A program made the position numbers and the translations under genes. DNA of 49,138 nt from Bacillus sp. HF117_J1_D (GTDB lineage Bacteria; Bacillota; Bacilli; Bacillales; Bacillaceae_C): positions 1 through 49,138 of the forward strand of contig JAABNQ010000021.1 of the NCBI GenBank assembly GCA_009928435.1. Reading direction: 5' to 3'. Of this stretch, positions 21,942 through 31,173 are shown one piece after another (positions within the stretch are counted from its first letter, which is position 1; every line of letters begins with the position of its first letter). Under the pieces are notes generated by a model that saw only the letters and a list, made by a program, of their open reading frames with translations, did no database searches and had not been told where the DNA came from.

Positions 21942-23042
21942 ATGGCCCTAACAGCAGGGATTGTTGGTTTGCCAAACGTAGGCAAGTCAACCTTATTCAA
22001 TGCAATTACGAAAGCGGGAGCGGAAGCGGCGAACTATCCATTCTGTACGATCGACCCTAATGTCGGAATCGTCGAAGTTCCGGATGACCGTCTCCAAAAG
22101 TTGACTGAACTTGTCAAGCCGAAGAAAACTGTACCAACGGCTTTTGAATTCACTGATATTGCCGGAATCGTCAAAGGCGCGAGCAAAGGGGAAGGACTCG
22201 GAAATAAATTCTTGTCCCATATCCGCCAAGTGGATGCTATTTGCCACGTCGTTCGCTGTTTTGCTGATGGCGACATCACGCATGTATCGGGAAAAGTAGA
22301 TCCGATTGATGACATTGAGACGATCAATCTCGAATTGATTTTGGCAGATTTGGAATCTGTTGAAAAACGCATTGGCCGAGTTGAAAAAATGGCGAAGCAA
22401 AAAGACAAAGAGGCCATGGCGGAATTTGAAGTGTTGAGCAAATTGAAAGCCGCTTTCGAATCTGACCAGCCGGCAAGAGCCATTGATTTTTCCGATGACC
22501 AGCTTAAAATTGTCAAACAACTTCATTTACTGACAAGCAAGCCTGTTTTATATGTAGCGAATGTCGGAGAAGACGATTTGGTTGATCCATCAGGCAATGA
22601 ATATGTGAAAAAAGTGATGGACTATGCGGAAAAAGATAACGCGGAAGTCATTATCATCAGTGCTAGAATCGAAGAAGAGATCGCAGTGCTGGATGATGAT
22701 GAGAAGGCGATGTTCCTTGAAGAATTGGGAATAGAGGAATCTGGATTAGACCAGTTAATTCGTGCAGCCTATCATCTTTTGGGATTAGCTACTTATTTTA
22801 CAGCTGGGGAGCAAGAAGTCCGTGCGTGGACATTCAAAAAAGGAATGAAAGCTCCGCAATGTGCCGGAATTATCCATACGGATTTTGAAAAAGGATTTAT
22901 TCGCGCTGAAACAGTTTCCTACGAAGATTTACGGGATGCTGGATCTATGACCGCTGCAAAAGAAGCAGGAAAAGTGCGTTTGGAAGGAAAAGAATATTTG
23001 GTGCAGGATGGCGATGTTATCCATTTCCGTTTTAATGTTTGA
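21942..23042 (+). CDS. ychF: Redox-regulated ribosome-binding ATPase YchF (Obg family)
   Basis: 366-aa P-loop protein of the Obg/HAS subfamily that prefers ATP. G1 is GLPNVGKST, switch [19 protein letters not shown], a C-terminal TGS domain ends [13 protein letters not shown]. The reading frame opens upstream, but ATG at 21942 with AAGAGGAGTG 8 nt before gives the family N-terminus [16 protein letters not shown]. Known as YyaF in B. subtilis at this location. Confidence 0.98.
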   Translation: MALTAGIVGLPNVGKSTLFNAITKAGAEAANYPFCTIDPNVGIVEVPDDRLQKLTELVKPKKTVPTAFEFTDIAGIVKGASKGEGLGNKFLSHIRQVDAICHVVRCFADGDITHVSGKVDPIDDIETINLELILADLESVEKRIGRVEKMAKQKDKEAMAEFEVLSKLKAAFESDQPARAIDFSDDQLKIVKQLHLLTSKPVLYVANVGEDDLVDPSGNEYVKKVMDYAEKDNAEVIIISARIEEEIAVLDDDEKAMFLEELGIEESGLDQLIRAAYHLLGLATYFTAGEQEVRAWTFKKGMKAPQCAGIIHTDFEKGFIRAETVSYEDLRDAGSMTAAKEAGKVRLEGKEYLVQDGDVIHFRFNV

Positions 23043-23090
23043 GCCATTTGCATCAACCTTTTTAATCAAGGTATATTTCTAAATCATTTT

Positions 23091-23166
23091 GGGTTCCTCC
23101 ATTTACTTCCAGTAAAATGAGGAACCCGATTTATTTTGGACGGCCGCTAGGTTAGCAGCCGTTTTT
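23091..23166 (+). terminator. Two consecutive terminators after ychF
   Basis: First: GGGTTCCTC (23091-23099) / GAGGAACCC (23119-23127) with an inner CATTTACT / AGTAAAATG stem. Second: ACGGCCGCT (23140-23148) / AGCAGCCGT (about 23153-23161) with one mismatch, then TTTTT. The first could also serve the minus strand. Confidence 0.8.
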
Positions 23167-23217
23167 CCATTGTAATTATATAGATAAAATAGACGATATT
23201 GATGTGGGAGTATTCTT

Positions 23218-23246
23218 TTGATGTAAAGCTGAATGAAGCATATTCA
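23218..23246 (+). promoter_or_regulatory. Promoter with FadR-like operator for the thiolase/acyl-CoA ligase genes
   Basis: -35 TTGATG (23218-23223), 17-bp spacer, -10 TATTCA (23241-23246). The spacer and -10 overlap TGAATGAAGCATATTCA (23230-23246), a close match to the Bacillus FadR operator type TGAATGANTANTCATTCA. The rest of the 345-bp gap after ychF holds two terminators. A FadR gene is not in the window. Confidence 0.5.
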
Positions 23247-23387
23247 GTGCGGATTCACATATTTTGATAAAGTCAGCTGTTTGCTATGATAACTAAATGC
23301 AAAATTCACTTAACTTTAGAAGGAAAATGCCGAGAGTTTATCGAAAGGAATAGTAAGCGCTTTCTAACAATTAAGGAGGAGAATTGT

Positions 23388-24527
23388 TTGAGGGAAGTTG
23401 TGATTGTTGAAGCGGTAAGGACACCAGTTGGAAAAAGAAACGGGATGTTAAGCCAAACACGCCCGGACGAGCTGCTTGCCATGGTTTTAAAGGAAATTAC
23501 GGAACGGGCCGGCGTTGAAGCAAGTCATGTGGAAGATGTCATTGCCGGCTGCGTTACACAGGCAGGCGAACAAGCAAATGATATTGCAAGGCTCGCTGTA
23601 TTGATAGCAGGATATCCGACGACAGTTCCAGGAGTCACCCTTGACAGACAATGTGGTTCAAGCCAGCAGGCTGTCCATTTTGCTTGCCAAGCGATTTTAA
23701 GTGGAGATATGGAGGTTGTTATAGCGTGCGGAGTGGAGAGTATGTCGCGAGTTCCCATGCTATCAAATTTGCAAGGAGCTAGAAACAGTAAACAGCTAAC
23801 AGATCGCTATGAAATAATCAACCAAGGGCTGTCGGCGGAACGGATTGCGGAGCAGTGGGGATTTTCAAGAGAAGAGCTCGACTATTTTTCCTTGAAGAGC
23901 CATGAAAAGGCTGTAAGAGCCATGAAGGAAGGCCGATTTAATCGTGAAATCATGGAAATCACTACTGAAAGTGGAAGGATGAATAACGATGAGGGTCCCC
24001 GTGAACATACATCATTGGAAAAACTCGGATCTTTAGAACCTCCTTTTTTAAAAAATGGAAAAATAACTGCAGGTAATGCGAGCCAAATCAGCGATGGAGC
24101 TGCAGCTATATTGCTCATGTCTAGGGAAAAGGCGGAAGAACTTGGGGTAAAATCTCGTTTTCAAGTTATTTCTAGGTCAGTAGTGGGGTCTGACCCCACC
24201 TTAATGCTGACAGGGCCAGTAGCAGCAACGGAGAAAGCGTTGAAGAAAGCTGGAATGAACCTTTCAGATATAGATTTATTTGAAGTAAATGAGGCTTTTG
24301 CTTCTGTTCCACTCCAATGGTTGAAGGAAACTGGAGCGAACCCGGAAAAATTAAATGTCAATGGAGGTGCAATTGCGCTAGGACATCCACTTGGTGCAAG
24401 CGGGGCGAGGATCATGACAACATTGGTTCATGAATTGGAAAGGCAGAATAAGAAATACGGACTTCAGGCGATTTGTGAAGGTTTCGGCATGGCGAACGCG
24501 ACCATAATAGAAAGACTTGAACAGTAA
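23388..24527 (+). CDS. Acetyl-CoA C-acyltransferase (thiolase)
   Basis: 379-aa thiolase; cleaves 3-ketoacyl-CoA with CoA (last step of beta-oxidation) or condenses acetyl-CoA. Nucleophile Cys lies in LDRQCGSSQQAVH; the His is in GGAIALGHPLGASGA and the second Cys in AICEGFGMANA, where the usual GGG is replaced by GFG. TTG start at 23388 behind AAGGAGG is far better supported than the frame's first start 102 bp upstream. A 17-bp palindrome of an intergenic repeat type is embedded at 24183-24199. Followed 24 bp later by an acyl-CoA ligase, suggesting fatty-acid breakdown. Confidence 0.93.
   Translation: MREVVIVEAVRTPVGKRNGMLSQTRPDELLAMVLKEITERAGVEASHVEDVIAGCVTQAGEQANDIARLAVLIAGYPTTVPGVTLDRQCGSSQQAVHFACQAILSGDMEVVIACGVESMSRVPMLSNLQGARNSKQLTDRYEIINQGLSAERIAEQWGFSREELDYFSLKSHEKAVRAMKEGRFNREIMEITTESGRMNNDEGPREHTSLEKLGSLEPPFLKNGKITAGNASQISDGAAAILLMSREKAEELGVKSRFQVISRSVVGSDPTLMLTGPVAATEKALKKAGMNLSDIDLFEVNEAFASVPLQWLKETGANPEKLNVNGGAIALGHPLGASGARIMTTLVHELERQNKKYGLQAICEGFGMANATIIERLEQ
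24183..24199. repeat. GGGGTCTGACCCC palindrome inside the thiolase gene
   Basis: GTGGGGTCTGACCCCAC, perfect palindrome around a central T, in frame (coding VGSDPT). The same core occurs twice in the spo0J-yyaC gap (19826-19879), and in both places it is followed by an ACC...TAATGC-type flank. Confidence 0.75.
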
Positions 24528-24551
24528 ATTTCAATACAGGGAGTGGTAAAT

Positions 24552-26108
24552 ATGGGAGGACCTACACTCAGAGATGTATTTGAGCAGACTGTTGCAAAGT
24601 TTCCCTTAAAGGAAGGGCTTGTGGATCGAAGATTAGGAAAAAGCTGGACCTATCGGGATTGGGATCTGGAGGTGAACAAGCTTGCCAATGCCTTCAGACA
24701 TGCGGGAGTTGAAAAAGGAGACAGGGTATCTACTGTTTTGTACAATACCGCCGAATTCGCGACGACTCTGTTTGCCTGCATGAAAATCGGCGCTATTTTC
24801 AATCCCATCAATTTTCGCCTGACAGGAAAGGAATTGAAATTCATTTTAAGCGATGCAACCCCGAAAATTGTGCTGTTTGAAAAAGCAACGAGCAGTACAG
24901 TTACGTATGCGGCTCAACTCATTTCGGATATCCAGTTTTGGTGCATTGATGATCCTGGTTCATTTGCAAAGGATTATGATGAGGAAATATCCAGTGTTTC
25001 GACCGAGAGACCAGCTTGTGAACTTAATGAAAATGATCCCTATGCCATCATGTATACTTCCGGGACGACAGGAATGCCTAAAGGAGTCATTCATTCCCAC
25101 CGCAATATGGTAGATCAAAGTCTCATCATGTCGGCTGTTATGCGTGTGACAAAAAAGGAGAGGGGGCTGAGTGTAGCACCTATGTTTCACTGCGCTGAAC
25201 TCCATTGTGCCTTCCTTCCACGTCTTATGATGGGTGGTTCTAATATTATTATGCATCATTTTGATGCAAAGGAGCTTGTTCAGGTTATAAAAGAGGAAAG
25301 AATCACTCATTTTTTTGCTGCACCGACAATGTGGAATATGATGCTGCGTGAAGATTTAACAGAAGCAGATTTTTCAAGCCTACGTGCAGGTCTTTACGGT
25401 GGAGCTCCTATGGCTCCGGCCCTTGTCAAAAAAGTAAATAATGCTTTGGAAATTGATTTATTTCAGGCATATGGGATGACTGAGATGGGGCCAGCTATAT
25501 CAGTGTTGTATGATGATGAGCAGCTATCTAAATCAGGAGCTGCTGGAAAGCCTTTGATCAATCATGAAATAAGAGTGGTTAAAGTAAAAGAAGGAGCACC
25601 ATCTGATCCGCAGGATATTTGTTCTCCTGGGGAGCTGGGAGAAATCATCGTGAAAGGCCCAAGTACCATGCTGGGGTATTTTAACTTTCCAGATGCCACA
25701 AAAGAAGCAATGTATGAAGGCTGGTATCATTCGGGAGATATTGGATACATGGATAAAGAAGGCGTTTTGTGGGTGAGTGACCGTGTGAAAGATATGATTA
25801 TTTCGGGCGGTGAAAACATTTATTCAAGGGAAGTTGAGGATGTCCTATTTGAACATTCCGGGGTTTTGGATGCCGCTGTCGTCGGTGAGCCGGACGAAAT
25901 GTGGGGAGAAAGGGTGGTTGCTTTCGTGGTGAAAAAAGACCCTTCTATAACGGCTGAGGAGTTGGATAACTTTTGTACAGAAAATAATCGTCTTGCTCGT
26001 TATAAAAGGCCGCGTCGTTATGAATTCATGGAGGAGCTTCCGCGGAATGCTAGTGGCAAGCTACAAAAGTTTATGTTGAGAGACCAGTCTGCCATCGCTA
26101 AAAAATAA
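24552..26108 (+). CDS. Acyl-CoA synthetase (AMP-forming)
   Basis: 518-aa ANL-superfamily ligase that activates a fatty or other carboxylic acid to its CoA ester. P-loop-like motif IMYTSGTTGMPKGVIHSH, A5-type motif LFQAYGMTEMGP, hinge GWYHSGDIGYMDKEG...WVSDRVKDMIISGGENIYSREVE, and catalytic Lys in NASGKLQKFMLR. ATG at 24552 is chosen over GTG 9 bp upstream because of SD spacing. Substrate chain length cannot be read from sequence. Paired with the thiolase. Confidence 0.94.
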   Translation: MGGPTLRDVFEQTVAKFPLKEGLVDRRLGKSWTYRDWDLEVNKLANAFRHAGVEKGDRVSTVLYNTAEFATTLFACMKIGAIFNPINFRLTGKELKFILSDATPKIVLFEKATSSTVTYAAQLISDIQFWCIDDPGSFAKDYDEEISSVSTERPACELNENDPYAIMYTSGTTGMPKGVIHSHRNMVDQSLIMSAVMRVTKKERGLSVAPMFHCAELHCAFLPRLMMGGSNIIMHHFDAKELVQVIKEERITHFFAAPTMWNMMLREDLTEADFSSLRAGLYGGAPMAPALVKKVNNALEIDLFQAYGMTEMGPAISVLYDDEQLSKSGAAGKPLINHEIRVVKVKEGAPSDPQDICSPGELGEIIVKGPSTMLGYFNFPDATKEAMYEGWYHSGDIGYMDKEGVLWVSDRVKDMIISGGENIYSREVEDVLFEHSGVLDAAVVGEPDEMWGERVVAFVVKKDPSITAEELDNFCTENNRLARYKRPRRYEFMEELPRNASGKLQKFMLRDQSAIAKK

Positions 26109-26111
26109 AAC

Positions 26112-26190
26112 GTGCTCTAAACAGTATAAAGCACCTTTTATCTTCAAATAATAGTACAGAATCAACAGCAATTGCTACTGTTGATTCTTT
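26112..26190 (+). terminator. Terminator region after the acyl-CoA ligase
   Basis: A short GTGCT / AGCAC stem (26112-26134) followed by TTTTA, then an 11-bp perfect stem AGAATCAACAG (26158-26168) / CTGTTGATTCT (26178-26188). Confidence 0.7.
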
Positions 26191-26213
26191 GAAGAAAAAA
26201 GGGGGTGTTCTGC

Positions 26214-26552
26214 TTGAGCACACTACGTAAAATTGCCTTAGCTTTGGTCGTTATTGGTGCTATCAACTGGGGATTGATCGGATTATTTAGGTTTGACATC
26301 GTGGCAACTATATTTGGAGGGGGCTTATCGCGGTTCATTTATACCTTAGTTGGACTAAGCGGCCTTATTTGCTTGTCATATTTCTTCGATCGGGAGGAAG
26401 CGGACGAAAGTGAACGTTATACAAGTCCAGTTCTAGATGAAGGAACAGGCGTTCAGCCTAACTATGGAACGGAATTTGCCGAAGATCCAGATCTAGATCT
26501 AGATCATACCTTCAATCCATCCAGAAATTTTCATGATAATGAAGAAGAATAA
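26214..26552 (+). CDS. DUF378 small membrane protein
   Basis: 112 aa with the DUF378 N-terminus (LRKIALALVVIGAINWGLIGLF) and two hydrophobic helices (about 5-28 and 38-58), then an acidic cytosolic or extracellular tail ending NEEE. TTG start with GGGGG eight nt upstream. The tail, about 55 residues, is an addition to the usual 70-80-aa family size. Function unknown. Confidence 0.85.
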   Translation: MSTLRKIALALVVIGAINWGLIGLFRFDIVATIFGGGLSRFIYTLVGLSGLICLSYFFDREEADESERYTSPVLDEGTGVQPNYGTEFAEDPDLDLDHTFNPSRNFHDNEEE

Positions 26553-26556
26553 TTTG

Positions 26557-26596
26557 AAAGCCATGCAAGCTGTAAAGGCGAGCATGGCTTTTTATT
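26557..26596 (+). terminator. Terminator after DUF378 gene
   Basis: AAAGCCATGC (26557-26566) / GCATGGCTTT (26582-26591) followed by TTATTT. Confidence 0.85.
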
Positions 26597-26628
26597 TGTG
26601 TGATGTTGAACTTTCATTGAGCAATATG

Positions 26629-26657
26629 TTGATTAATTGGAACGTATGTTCTATAAT
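26629..26657 (+). promoter_or_regulatory. LexA-boxed promoter (P1) of rpsF-ssb-rpsR
   Basis: -35 TTGATT (26629-26634), 17-bp spacer, -10 TATAAT (26652-26657). The spacer contains GAACGTATGTTC (26640-26651), which fits the Bacillus LexA/DinR box CGAACRNRYGTTCG at every core position. This predicts SOS induction of ssb, as in B. subtilis. Confidence 0.85.
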
Positions 26658-26714
26658 GATAAAAGAACGATTTATTAGCGATTTATTAGAATCTTAAAAT
26701 GTAAGAAGTATTAT

Positions 26715-26743
26715 TTGTCTTATGAGTACCTTTATGTTATAAT
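26715..26743 (+). promoter_or_regulatory. Constitutive promoter (P2) of rpsF-ssb-rpsR
   Basis: -35 TTGTCT (26715-26720), 17-bp spacer, -10 TATAAT (26738-26743), no LexA box. Confidence 0.8.
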
Positions 26744-26749
26744 TTTTAT

Positions 26750-26823
26750 CTGTGAGTAATGAAAGTTGCTCCTTGCCCTTGATTATTTTTTGAGGGCCGC
26801 ACAGACCATAAGGAGGTGGATCA
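26750..26823 (+). promoter_or_regulatory. rpsF leader, candidate S6:S18 autoregulatory element
   Basis: Hairpin GCCCT (26775-26779) / AGGGC (26793-26797) with CCG at 26797-26799 right beside the stem and a short distance before the rpsF SD. A CCG-bearing stem that mimics the S6:S18 site in 16S rRNA is the known autoregulatory feature of rpsF leaders; I have not folded this one. Confidence 0.4.
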
Positions 26824-26826
26824 TTG

Positions 26827-27117
26827 ATGAAAAAGTACGAAATTATGTACATCATTCGCCCGAACATTGAAGAGGAAGCGAAACAATCTGTTGTAGAACG
26901 TTTCGATAATATTCTTACTTCTGAAGGGGCTGAAATCATCGAATCAAAAGATTGGGGCAAGCGTCGCTTGGCATATGAGATTGAGGATTTCCGTGAAGGA
27001 TATTACCGCTTAATCCATACAAATGCGAATGCTGAAGCTGTTCAGGAATTTGATCGTCTTGCTAAAATCAACGATGATATCATTCGTCATATCGTAATTA
27101 AAGAAGAAGAAAAATAA
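26827..27117 (+). CDS. rpsF: 30S ribosomal protein S6
   Basis: 96 aa, [20 protein letters not shown]..., ending [10 protein letters not shown]6 dimerises with S18 in the platform of the 30S subunit. ATG 26827 is preferred over the TTG three bases upstream by N-terminal homology; SD AAGGAGGTGG. Confidence 0.98.
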   Translation: MKKYEIMYIIRPNIEEEAKQSVVERFDNILTSEGAEIIESKDWGKRRLAYEIEDFREGYYRLIHTNANAEAVQEFDRLAKINDDIIRHIVIKEEEK

Positions 27118-27128
27118 ACAGAAATAAA

Positions 27129-27144
27129 TGTTCCACGTGGAACA
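27129..27144. promoter_or_regulatory. parS-like site between rpsF and ssb
   Basis: TGTTCCACGTGGAACA, a perfect palindrome that differs from the parS consensus at one position of the right half (G for A). It lies in the 63-bp rpsF-ssb spacer, about 17 kb from oriC. Confidence 0.85.
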
Positions 27145-27180
27145 ATGTAAGAATAGTAAATCGGGAAGAGGTTGATTCTG

Positions 27181-27681
27181 ATGATGAACCGAGTAGTATT
27201 AGTAGGCCGATTAACTAAAGACCCGGATTTGCGCTATACCCCAAATGGGGTGCCGGTTGCGAACTTCACATTGGCTGTTAACCGTACGTTTACGAATCAA
27301 CAGGGTGAACGTGAAGCAGATTTTATCAATTGTGTTGTTTGGCGCCGCCCGGCAGAAAATGTTGCTAACTACCTGAAAAAGGGAAGTTTGGCAGGGGTGG
27401 ACGGCCGCCTTCAAACACGCAGTTATGATGACCAGGATGGAAAACGGGTGTATGTAACTGAAGTTGTTGCAGATAGTGTCCAATTTTTGGAGCCTAGAAG
27501 TGCTGCTTCACAAGATCGTGGTCGCGATTTTGGAGGAAACCCATATGGTGGTGGGGACCAACGAAGTCAAGGTTCATCATACGGTGATCAAAGGAACCAG
27601 GGCTTTACTCGGGCAGATGAGGATCCGTTCTCAAATGATGGACAACCAATCGATATCTCAGATGACGATCTTCCATTTTAA
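27181..27681 (+). CDS. ssb: Single-stranded DNA-binding protein SsbA
   Basis: 166 aa. OB fold starting [37 protein letters not shown], a Gly/Gln/Arg-rich linker (about 110-150), and the acidic tip DISDDDLPF that recruits replication and repair partners. ATG 27181 or 27184 are equally possible. Between rpsF and rpsR as usual; LexA box at the operon promoter. Confidence 0.98.
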   Translation: MMNRVVLVGRLTKDPDLRYTPNGVPVANFTLAVNRTFTNQQGEREADFINCVVWRRPAENVANYLKKGSLAGVDGRLQTRSYDDQDGKRVYVTEVVADSVQFLEPRSAASQDRGRDFGGNPYGGGDQRSQGSSYGDQRNQGFTRADEDPFSNDGQPIDISDDDLPF

Positions 27682-27705
27682 TAAAATGATAAAGGAGGGT
27701 TTTAA

Positions 27706-27942
<237 letters not shown>

Positions 27943-27948
27943 TCAGAG

Positions 27949-27985
27949 GGGAGCAATGAGGAGAAATCCTTGTTGCTCCTTTTTT
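27949..27985 (+). terminator. rpsR terminator
   Basis: GGAGCAA (27950-27956) / TTGCTCC (27973-27979) followed by a run of T. The rest of the gap to yybS (278 bp in all) holds only a weak promoter: TAAAAT at 28185-28190 within TGTTAAAAT. Confidence 0.85.
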
Positions 27986-28220
27986 CAGCACATGTCTAAA
28001 ACTTTAGTGGTATCCTCATATTTCATTCCTCTTTACCTTATCAGTCAATCTCCTCACCCGTCTCAAATGGGTAAATCCTTCTGCCAGATTCTTGATGTAT
28101 CCGGTTCGTTCGCTATCCGCTTGCTAAATAAATGCTTACTTTAATAATGTGCTTGCCGTCTGTGACTTATCAGGTGTTTTTTGTTAAAATAGACTGGTAC
28201 ATACTTAATGAGGTGAAGAA

Positions 28221-29159
28221 GTGAAAAATACGCGCATGTTGACAGAAGGGGCATTAATGCTTGCAATTTTTACAGTGCTACTGCTCTTTTCTGCCTACGT
28301 TCCGATGGCAATTCTCGCCACTCAATTTTTTCTGATCTTGCCCTTTCTTTACTATAGTTCAAAATATCCTTTGAAAAGTTCACTATTATTGCTTATAGGA
28401 TCCATGTTTATGTCCATGCTAGCAGGGACGGTGCTTGCCATCCCATTTACGATTTTATATGGGACAACTGGTATAATGATGGGATATTGTATTCGAACGG
28501 GAAAAACTAAGATGGTTACCTATATGGCTTCGAACTTGGTGTTTTTAGGGAATGTTGTATTATTTTATGTGCTTGCGGCTCAACTGTTTGGTATGAATTT
28601 TTTTGATAAGATGATCCAGATCTTTTTAAGGTCTGCCGACCAATATGCCGACATGATGAGAGCGCTGGGGCAGACTCCTGATCCTAACCTGCAAAAGCAG
28701 CTTCAGGATATGATTGGATTAATGAAAACGTTGGCTCCAAGTATTTTGGTGAGTAGTGCATTTTTATACGTTATTCTATTCATTGTGATTAATTTTCCGA
28801 TTATCAAGAGGTTTGGTATTCATGTACCGAAATTCCCTCCTTTTAGGACAGTGACATTCCCAAAAAGTATCTTATGGTATTATTTAATCACCTTGATGGT
28901 TTCCCTCTTTATTAAACCGGCAGAAGGAACATTTCTACATTTGACCGTCGTCAATGCTGTTTATATATTGCAAGTATTGATGATAATCCAAGGACTGGCT
29001 TTCATTTATTATTATAGTCATGTGAAAAAGTGGTCGAAAGCTATACCGGTTACTGCAACGGTTATGACTTTTTTATTGCCAACGTTTTTCGCTATCATCA
29101 GGTTATTAGGTATAATTGATTTAGGCTTTGATTTAAGGCAGCGATTAGCAAAGAAGTAG
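28221..29159 (+). CDS. yybS: DUF2232 membrane protein YybS
   Basis: 312-aa polytopic membrane protein with about eight hydrophobic segments, starting MKNTRMLTEGALMLAIFTVLLLFSAYVPMAI. The N-terminal part resembles an ECF-transporter S-component-like fold. Always upstream of gdpP in Bacillales; function unproven. GTG start behind GAGGTGAAGAA. Confidence 0.92.
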   Translation: MKNTRMLTEGALMLAIFTVLLLFSAYVPMAILATQFFLILPFLYYSSKYPLKSSLLLLIGSMFMSMLAGTVLAIPFTILYGTTGIMMGYCIRTGKTKMVTYMASNLVFLGNVVLFYVLAAQLFGMNFFDKMIQIFLRSADQYADMMRALGQTPDPNLQKQLQDMIGLMKTLAPSILVSSAFLYVILFIVINFPIIKRFGIHVPKFPPFRTVTFPKSILWYYLITLMVSLFIKPAEGTFLHLTVVNAVYILQVLMIIQGLAFIYYYSHVKKWSKAIPVTATVMTFLLPTFFAIIRLLGIIDLGFDLRQRLAKK

Positions 29160-29199
29160 ATATGAAAAAAATTAGTATGGAGTTAAGGGAGCTGAAAGG

Positions 29200-31173
29200 A
29201 TGCCGCCATATATAAATAAAAAGAAGAGCCTTCCTCCGATAATTGGGATTGTAGCTTTAAGCGCCATTCTTCTTGTAATCATCAGTTTTCGATACTGGTG
29301 GGCGGGCGCGATGGGAGCTCTCTTGCTCGTCATTTTCTTGGTATTATTTTTTAATTCCCAGAAGGACAGGATGAGGGAGATTGAAAAATATATTTCCACA
29401 CTTTCTCACCGTGTGAAAAAAGTGGGGGAAGAAGCGCTACTGGATATGCCGATCGGAGTGATGCTGTTCAATGAAGACTATATCATTGAATGGAGCAATT
29501 CTTACATGGCATCACGGCTGAATGAACCGTCACTTGTGGGGCGTTCACTGTATGAGGTAGCCGAGTCACTCATACCGTCCATTCAACAGGAAAAAGAATC
29601 TGAGATCATTACATTGAATGAACATAAATATCGCGTCCTTTTGAAAAATGAAGAACGTCTTCTTTATTTTTTTGATGTAACGGAAGAAATCGAAACGATG
29701 AAACGGTATCAGGATGAACGCCAGGTCATTGCGACCGTTCTGCTTGATAATTATGATGACGCAACACAAGGTATGAATGACCAGACAAAAAGCGAACTCA
29801 ATAGCACAGTTACAGCTTTGTTGAATAATTGGGCCTTGGAACATGGCATCTTTTTAAAAAGAACATCGTCAGATCGGTTTATTATTTTATTTAATGAAAA
29901 AACATTGCATGTGCTAGAGCAAGATAAGTTTTCCATCTTGGATGTTGTCAGGGAAACGACAGCAAAACAGCATGTGCCGCTTACGTTAAGCATTGGTGTA
30001 GGGCTTGGTGTTTCTGATTTTCCAGAACTCGGAGCACTCTCCCAATCCAGCTTAGATTTGGCATTAGGACGCGGGGGAGACCAGGTCGCAATGAAACTGC
30101 CAAACGGGAAATTGAAATTCTATGGCGGGAAAACGAACCCGATGGAGAAAAGGACTCGAGTCCGTGCTCGCGTGATCTCGCATGCATTGAAAGACTTGAT
30201 TTTGGGAAGTGACAAGGTAATCATCATGGGACATAAATTCCCTGATCTTGATGCAATTGGAGCCTCGATAGGGGTCAGAAAAGCTGCGGAGATGAATGGA
30301 AAAGAAGGCTATATCGTTATTGACTTTAATGAAATTGATACAAGTGTCAAAAGACTTCTGGAGGAGTTAAAGGACGAGCCGGACCTTTACTCCAGGTTCA
30401 TTTCGCCCGAGGATGCTCTAGAAATTGCAACGGAAGGAACATTACTTGTCGTTGTAGATACGCATAAACCTTCACTCGTGATTGAAGAAAAGTTGCTGGG
30501 AAAAACGGATCGGGTCGTCGTCATAGATCACCATCGAAGAAGCGAAGATTTTATCAACAAGCCGTTGCTAGTTTATATGGAGCCATATGCTTCGTCTACA
30601 GCCGAGCTTGTGACAGAATTGCTTGAATACCAGCCGAAGAGCAAAAAGCTTCACAGACTGGAAGCGACGGCACTTTTATCTGGTATTATTGTTGATACAA
30701 AGAGCTTCACCTTGCGAACGGGATCCCGGACATTCGATGCGGCTTCCTATTTGCGGGCTCGTGGAGCGGATACTGTTCTTGTACAAAGCTTCATGAAGGA
30801 AGACATCGAATCTTATATAAAAAGGGCCAAGCTGATTGAAACAATGGAATTTTACGGTAACGGAGTGACCATCGCGACCGGCGTTGACAATGTAGTTTAT
30901 AGCCCAGTTATGATTGCACAGGCGGCTGATACATTATTGACAATGGATGGTGTAGTCGCATCGTTTGTCATCTCCAAACGGGCGGAAGAAGTTGTGGGAA
31001 TCAGCGCGCGTTCCCTTGGAGAAGTGAACGTACAGATTGTTATGGAAATGCTCGGCGGAGGGGGACACTTAACGAATGCAGCGGCACAGCTTCCAGGAAT
31101 CACGGTAGTAGAAGCAGAGCTGCAGTTAAGACAGGTGTTGGATGAATATTTTGAAGGAGGTCAAACATCGTGA
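29200..31173 (+). CDS. gdpP: Cyclic-di-AMP phosphodiesterase GdpP
   Basis: 657 aa. Two N-terminal membrane helices (about 10-30, 35-55), a PAS-like domain (about 85-150, haem-binding in orthologs), a degenerate GGDEF domain (about 170-300) and DHH/DHHA1 phosphodiesterase domains with the metal motifs [10 protein letters not shown] and [12 protein letters not shown], and [12 protein letters not shown] near the end. It hydrolyses c-di-AMP to pApA, setting potassium, osmotic and beta-lactam tolerance. Overlaps rplI by 4 bp. Confidence 0.97.
   Translation: MPPYINKKKSLPPIIGIVALSAILLVIISFRYWWAGAMGALLLVIFLVLFFNSQKDRMREIEKYISTLSHRVKKVGEEALLDMPIGVMLFNEDYIIEWSNSYMASRLNEPSLVGRSLYEVAESLIPSIQQEKESEIITLNEHKYRVLLKNEERLLYFFDVTEEIETMKRYQDERQVIATVLLDNYDDATQGMNDQTKSELNSTVTALLNNWALEHGIFLKRTSSDRFIILFNEKTLHVLEQDKFSILDVVRETTAKQHVPLTLSIGVGLGVSDFPELGALSQSSLDLALGRGGDQVAMKLPNGKLKFYGGKTNPMEKRTRVRARVISHALKDLILGSDKVIIMGHKFPDLDAIGASIGVRKAAEMNGKEGYIVIDFNEIDTSVKRLLEELKDEPDLYSRFISPEDALEIATEGTLLVVVDTHKPSLVIEEKLLGKTDRVVVIDHHRRSEDFINKPLLVYMEPYASSTAELVTELLEYQPKSKKLHRLEATALLSGIIVDTKSFTLRTGSRTFDAASYLRARGADTVLVQSFMKEDIESYIKRAKLIETMEFYGNGVTIATGVDNVVYSPVMIAQAADTLLTMDGVVASFVISKRAEEVVGISARSLGEVNVQIVMEMLGGGGHLTNAAAQLPGITVVEAELQLRQVLDEYFEGGQTS

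Noticed and set aside
23286-24527. Longer N-terminus of the thiolase starting at 23286
   Set aside because: The extra 34 residues do not fit the thiolase fold and have no SD; AAGGAGG is placed correctly for TTG at 23388.
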